Assembly (NCBI RefSeq): GCF_900155865.1
Contig: NZ_LT707006.1
Span: forward strand, 1,693,685-1,757,684
Direction: 5' to 3'
DNA: 64,000 nt
DNA from: Bacteroides bouchesdurhonensis
GTDB lineage: Bacteria > Bacteroidota > Bacteroidia > Bacteroidales > Bacteroidaceae
The notes under the pieces are model-generated. The model ran no database searches. It saw only the letters and a list, made by a program, of their open reading frames with translations, and had not been told where the DNA came from. This document shows positions 60,964 through 64,000 of the stretch, piece by piece (position 1 is the first letter of the stretch; each line of letters starts with the position of its first letter). A program made the translations under genes and the position numbers.

Positions 60964-61962
60964 TTATACATAGAATTTGACCAGTAAATTATTGAGCCAA
61001 TCCCAATTAACGCGAAACCAACGACGTGTGCTACTTTGTTTACCCCCGAAACGGAGTACAAAATCACGATAACCATGCTTGCGGAATGGTAGTCCCACAT
61101 CCATAAATTCCATGTGGCTGATACCACGTTCGTGTGCATCTTCTAATGCTTTCCATACGGCTAATATACCTGGGTATTGTAACGCATAAGTTTTTCGCAT
61201 CCCTCCCGAAAACCAGAGATAAGCATTATCTTCAGAGTAAATACAAACAGCTCCTCCAATGATTTTCTCTTTATATTTGACAATGAATATTTTTCCTTGC
61301 TTTCCTTTGATTAGCAGGTTGTGCATGTGACTGAAAAAGTCTTTATTAGGAAAATAGCGGCGTATACGGGATGAATATATTTTATGCAGCATGTGCGAAA
61401 ATTCCTTTATTTCTTCTACGGTGTGTGCCTCTTTCACTATTGCTCCGTTATGAAGTCCTTTTTTTACTTGGCGAATGCGGGACGGGCTAAATCTATCTTC
61501 TACTTTTTTCATGCTGTGAAGAGAATTGCGGACACGTAACCAATTGACCGGAAAATATCCGTTACTTCGAAAAAAACGATAGCCGAACATCGAATTCTCC
61601 AGATTTCTAAATTCGATGAGAAGACAAGTGCGGGAAGCCTCCTGAGTCAAATGTTCAAGAATCTCTCCAAAGATTTCTTCTTCCTTTTCTTTGTTGAGAT
61701 GCGAAGGCTCAAATAACAGTTCTCCTAATCCATATACAACACATTGTTTGGTGAGTGAGGAGGGAAGCCACTTTCGGGTTTTACGAATGGCGGCCAATAA
61801 GCGTGCCACTGGTTTATCGTCTTCTGTTGCTACAATTAGGAGAGGTATATACCCTGGAGTCGCTTCATAAATTTGAAACAACTCTTTTGAATGAAATGTG
61901 TTTTTTCCCGGTAAATCGGGAATATCCTTTCCATGATAATATGTAGTTAATTTAAGTGGCAT
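60964..61962 (-). CDS. GNAT/FemAB-like acyltransferase
   Basis: 332 residues, no signal peptide. Two GNAT-like halves are suggested: the first at about 40-150 (LLIVATEDDKPVARLLAAIRK, MFGYRFFRSNGYFPVNWLRV) and the second at about 160-320 (RFSPSRIRQVKKGLHNGAIVKEA, KIFIVKYKEKIIGGAVCIYS, YPGILAVWKALEDAHERGISHMEFMDVG). This matches FemAB-like or BioF2-like acetyltransferases, which attach aminoacyl or acyl groups to cell-wall or lipid substrates. The substrate here is not known. A lone gene, divergent from the carbonic anhydrase gene. Confidence 0.7.
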   Translation of the reverse strand: MPLKLTTYYHGKDIPDLPGKNTFHSKELFQIYEATPGYIPLLIVATEDDKPVARLLAAIRKTRKWLPSSLTKQCVVYGLGELLFEPSHLNKEKEEEIFGEILEHLTQEASRTCLLIEFRNLENSMFGYRFFRSNGYFPVNWLRVRNSLHSMKKVEDRFSPSRIRQVKKGLHNGAIVKEAHTVEEIKEFSHMLHKIYSSRIRRYFPNKDFFSHMHNLLIKGKQGKIFIVKYKEKIIGGAVCIYSEDNAYLWFSGGMRKTYALQYPGILAVWKALEDAHERGISHMEFMDVGLPFRKHGYRDFVLRFGGKQSSTRRWFRVNWDWLNNLLVKFYV

Positions 61963-62052
61963 AAGTACAAATTTACACTTTTTATTTGTCTTTCAACAAA
62001 AAGAGGAATATTTTTGTTGAAAATGTCATAACTGAAAAAGAGATTTTTCTTT

Positions 62053-62060
62053 TATCTTTG
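62053..62060 (+). promoter_or_regulatory. -7 box of the carbonic anhydrase gene
   Basis: TATCTTTG, perfect fit, 34 bases before the ATG at 62095. No clear -33 TTTG at the proper distance. Confidence 0.5.
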
Positions 62061-62094
62061 TATGTCTACTTACCCTTAAATACTGATTAAAATT

Positions 62095-62637
62095 ATGATT
62101 GAAGAAATGTTAGCCTACAATAAACAGTTTGTAGAGAATGAGGGATATAAAGAGTATATAACCAATAAATATCCTGATAAGAAGATAGCGATTCTTTCTT
62201 GTATGGATACCCGGCTGACTGCGTTACTTCCGGCTGCATTGGGTATAAAGAATGGAGATGTGAAAATGATTAAGAATGCCGGGGGTGTTATCTCTCATCC
62301 CTTTGGTAGTGTCATTCGTAGTTTGTTGGTAGCAATCTATGAACTGGGGGTCGAAGAAATTATGGTAATTGCTCATTCCGATTGTGGTGCTTGTCATATG
62401 CATAGTGAGGAAATGATTGAGAAGATGAAAGCTCGTGGAATCAATGCCGATTACATTGGTATGATGCGTTTTTGTGGGGTAGATTTTCATTCTTGGCTCG
62501 ATGGCTTTGAAGATACAGAAAAGTCAGTGCGTGGGACGGTAGATTTTATAGTCCGTCATCCTTTGATTCCTTCAGATGTAAGAGTGCACGGATTTATCAT
62601 TGACTCTACTACCGGGGAATTGTCGAGAATCATTTAA
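62095..62637 (+). CDS. Beta-class carbonic anhydrase
   Basis: 180 residues. Zinc ligands Cys36 (LSCMDTR, with the Asp38-Arg40 dyad), His94 and Cys97 (HSDCG) are all present, as is KNAGGVISHPFGSVIRSLL. It belongs to the short beta-CA group often found in anaerobes. It interconverts CO2 and bicarbonate in the cytoplasm, useful for carboxylating enzymes such as PEP carboxykinase and for CO2 produced by NifJ and the decarboxylases. Its stop overlaps that of the convergent small gene by 8 bases. Confidence 0.93.
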   Translation: MIEEMLAYNKQFVENEGYKEYITNKYPDKKIAILSCMDTRLTALLPAALGIKNGDVKMIKNAGGVISHPFGSVIRSLLVAIYELGVEEIMVIAHSDCGACHMHSEEMIEKMKARGINADYIGMMRFCGVDFHSWLDGFEDTEKSVRGTVDFIVRHPLIPSDVRVHGFIIDSTTGELSRII

Positions 62638-62842
62638 TTCCTATTAGATCTTTAAAGGTATTTTGATAAAATAAATAAGGCAGCTTCACATTAGCTGCCT
62701 TTATCTTTTTACGGTTGTATACTTTCTTTGACTGGTGCACTCTCTTATGACAGATAGGGTGACCGTACATCTCTATTTCAGCCTCTCGGCTGGCTTTACG
62801 ATTTGCTTTAATGTAATCGTCTTGTGTAATTCGTTTTTTCAT
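62630..62842 (-). CDS. Small basic conserved protein
   Basis: 70 residues, very basic (MKKRITQDDYIKANRKASREA, then HKRVHQSKKVYNRKKIKA). I know similar short proteins from other Bacteroides but no function. The central lysine/arginine-rich stretch suggests nucleic acid or ribosome contact. A perfect -7 box stands about 24 bases ahead of the ATG. The 3' part overlaps the carbonic anhydrase terminator hairpin, and the last ten residues (FYQNTFKDLIGIK) look less conserved in style. Confidence 0.65.
   Translation of the reverse strand: MKKRITQDDYIKANRKASREAEIEMYGHPICHKRVHQSKKVYNRKKIKAANVKLPYLFYQNTFKDLIGIK
62674..62705 (+). terminator. Terminator of the carbonic anhydrase gene, inside the convergent coding sequence
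   Basis: AAGGCAGCT (62677-62685) pairs with AGCTGCCTT (62693-62701), followed by TATCTTTTT. It lies within the codons of the small basic protein on the opposite strand. Confidence 0.75.
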
Positions 62843-62865
62843 GATTGATTTCTCTTTTCTTGATG

Positions 62866-62873
62866 CAAAGATA
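62866..62873 (-). promoter_or_regulatory. -7 box of the small basic protein gene
   Basis: Minus-strand TATCTTTG, perfect fit, 24 bases ahead of the ATG at 62842. Confidence 0.5.
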
Positions 62874-62986
62874 CAATTTATTCTTCATTTAATAGAGGTA
62901 TCCTCTGCCTTTTCATAGAGTAGGTAGTACTTTAACAATGGAAAATGAAAAACAAACTTTTATTTCTTATTACGATCGGTTTACAC

Positions 62987-62994
62987 TATCTTTG
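62987..62994 (+). promoter_or_regulatory. -7 box of the nitroreductase gene
   Basis: TATCTTTG, perfect fit. Transcription near 63001 would leave only about 8 bases before the ATG at 63009 but about 26 before the ATG at 63027, which favours the latter start. Confidence 0.5.
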
Positions 62995-63026
62995 CATACA
63001 TTAATCATATGAAACCGCAAAATAAT

Positions 63027-63563
63027 ATGGAAAATTTCAGTGAATTGATAAAGAACCGCCGCAGTATGCGTAAGTTTACTGATGAAGAACTCACTCAGGA
63101 TCAGGTAGTAGCTTTGATGAAGGCAGCATTGATGGCACCCACATCCAAGCGTAGTAATAGTTGGCAGTTTGTTGTAGTAGATGATAAAGAGATATTGAAA
63201 GAATTGTCACATTGTAAAGAACAAGCTTCTGCTTTTATAGCTGATGCGGCTTTGGCGATTGTCGTGACAGCGGATCCATTGGCGAGCGATGTTTGGATTG
63301 AGGATGCTGCTATTGCTTCCATAATGATTCAACTACAGGCTGAAGATTTGGGATTGGGTAGTTGCTGGGTACAGGTTCGTGAGCGTTTCACTGCAACTGG
63401 AATGCCATCTGACGAATTTGTTCATGGAGTATTGGACATTCCTTTGCAACTTCAGGTTCTTTCTGTGATAGCCATCGGTTATAAAGGGATGGAGCGGAAA
63501 CCTTTCAATGAAGAGCATTTACAATGGGAAAAAATTCATATCAATAAGTTTGGGGGAAAATAA
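63027..63563 (+). CDS. Nitroreductase family protein
   Basis: 178 residues from ATG 63027 (MENFSELIKNRRSMRKFTD); the ATG at 63009 would add six residues but sits too close to the promoter. FMN-binding features: RRSMRKF near residue 11, APTSKRSNSWQFVVV, DAAIASIMIQLQAEDLGLGSCW and the late IAIGYKG. It is an FMN-dependent NAD(P)H oxidoreductase acting on nitroaromatics, quinones or related compounds; the physiological substrate is unknown. Two bases separate its stop from the next ATG, so it shares an operon with the membrane protein and the oxidoreductase fragment. Confidence 0.9.
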   Translation: MENFSELIKNRRSMRKFTDEELTQDQVVALMKAALMAPTSKRSNSWQFVVVDDKEILKELSHCKEQASAFIADAALAIVVTADPLASDVWIEDAAIASIMIQLQAEDLGLGSCWVQVRERFTATGMPSDEFVHGVLDIPLQLQVLSVIAIGYKGMERKPFNEEHLQWEKIHINKFGGK

Positions 63564-63565
63564 AG

Positions 63566-63901
63566 ATGGCTACTGCAAAAGCAAATAATCACAAGGATAC
63601 TTATATGGCTACTGCCGTTTCTCTGATAGTCATTGGATTGCTTTTTTTGATCGATAAGTTAATTCATTTCGCTTCTATCGGGTTACCTTGGGTGATGAAT
63701 AAAGACAATCTACTGTTGTATGCTTCTATTTGTTTTTTGATTTTTAAACGGGATAAGTCAGTAGGATGTGTATTGTTGGCACTTTGGCTGGTTATGAATA
63801 TCGGATTAGTGATGTCATTGCTTGGTTCATTATCCGGTTATTTGTTACCGCTTGCATTACTATTGGTAGGAGGTATTTTATTGTTAGTTGCAAGACGATA
63901 A
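63566..63901 (+). CDS. Small membrane protein of unknown function
   Basis: 111 residues with three or four hydrophobic segments (MATAVSLIVIGLLFLIDKLI, LLLYASICFLIF, LLALWLVMNIGLVMSLL, LLPLALLLVGGILLLVA). No motif or family that I recognise. It is tightly spaced between the nitroreductase and the NADP-oxidoreductase-like gene (15-base gap), so it is likely co-expressed with them. Confidence 0.8.
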   Translation: MATAKANNHKDTYMATAVSLIVIGLLFLIDKLIHFASIGLPWVMNKDNLLLYASICFLIFKRDKSVGCVLLALWLVMNIGLVMSLLGSLSGYLLPLALLLVGGILLLVARR

Positions 63902-63916
63902 TATGGAGAAATAAAG

Positions 63917-64000
63917 ATGAAAAGAAGTGTTGAAGATACTCCGATAGTATTTATCGGTGCCGGAAATTTGGCTACTAATCTGGCAAAAGCACTTTATCGA
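63917..64000 (+). CDS. NAD(P)-binding oxidoreductase-like protein, 5' end only
   Basis: 28 codons before the right edge, MKRSVEDTPIVFIGAGNLAT then NLAKALYR. The GAGNLA loop in a beta-alpha-beta setting is a Rossmann NADP-binding start, as in DUF2520 or F420-NADP/ProC-like oxidoreductases. The ATG at 63917 is chosen because that at 63903 meets a stop after two codons. The rest of the gene is outside the window. Confidence 0.7.
   Translation, partial: MKRSVEDTPIVFIGAGNLATNLAKALYR

Noticed and set aside
1..64000. tRNA, rRNA, IS element or prophage genes
   Set aside because: No transposase, integrase or phage-like product, and no tRNA-like cloverleaf or rRNA sequence was recognised in the intergenic regions; a dedicated scan was not possible.

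Overview
The window is about 64 kb of chromosome from a gut Bacteroides-type bacterium. Four things point there: promoters of the Bacteroidota form (TTTG near -33, TAnnTTTG near -7, no obvious Shine-Dalgarno) at many gene starts; two hybrid two-component systems (HTCS) with AraC output domains; 6-bladed beta-propeller lipoproteins; and the succinate-to-propionate gene set with a Na+-pumping methylmalonyl-CoA decarboxylase. The species cannot be settled from the sequence alone. No rRNA, tRNA, CRISPR array, IS element or phage gene was seen.

Layout. 1-3.5 kb: a cut-off aldose-1-epimerase-like gene, a 32-residue Cys-containing peptide, two propeller lipoproteins and a broken lipoprotein gene. 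3.5-8.8 kb: a fructose module (MFS importer, fructokinase, HTCS with a periplasmic sugar-binding sensor). 8.8-14.8 kb: a very large alpha-2-macroglobulin-like protein carrying an inserted SusC-type N-terminal module, overlapping an alkyltransferase-like gene. 14.9-20.3 kb (minus): nifJ, a SHOCT/DUF4870 membrane protein and an AAA ATPase. 20.4-30.3 kb: an ATP-grasp-like orphan, two family-10 glycosylhydrolase-like secreted proteins, a CstA-type transporter with two small followers, and uvrA. 30.4-35.5 kb (minus): a second HTCS translationally coupled to two half-size chromate-type transporters. 35.8-39.5 kb: purL. 40-44.2 kb: a DUF6078 gene, a LysE exporter, a DUF4924 gene, rfbD and prfC. 44.4-47.8 kb: oxaloacetate/pyruvate-type Na+ decarboxylase (gamma, alpha-biotin, beta). 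47.9-53.4 kb (minus): a tripartite RND efflux pump. 53.6-55.4 kb: rpmE2 and fba, divergent. 55.6-56.0 kb: a broken TPR gene. 56.2-60.8 kb (minus): epimerase and methylmalonyl-CoA decarboxylase operon. 61-64 kb: an acyltransferase-like gene, carbonic anhydrase, a small basic protein, nitroreductase, a membrane protein and the start of an NADP-oxidoreductase-like gene.

Much of the window is central anaerobic metabolism: fructose uptake and phosphorylation, aldolase, pyruvate oxidation by NifJ, and two biotin-dependent Na+ pumps that turn decarboxylation into a sodium gradient, one ending the propionate branch. The main unexplained structure is a set of intergenic arrays with a 22-bp period. Four 20-bp palindromes (TGTGCCA-N6-TGGCACA) lie at 39.82-39.90 kb. 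A sequence-distinct array with the same geometry (CGTTCCA-N6-TGGAACG) lies at 54.07-54.13 kb, and a degenerate one at 21.7-21.9 kb.
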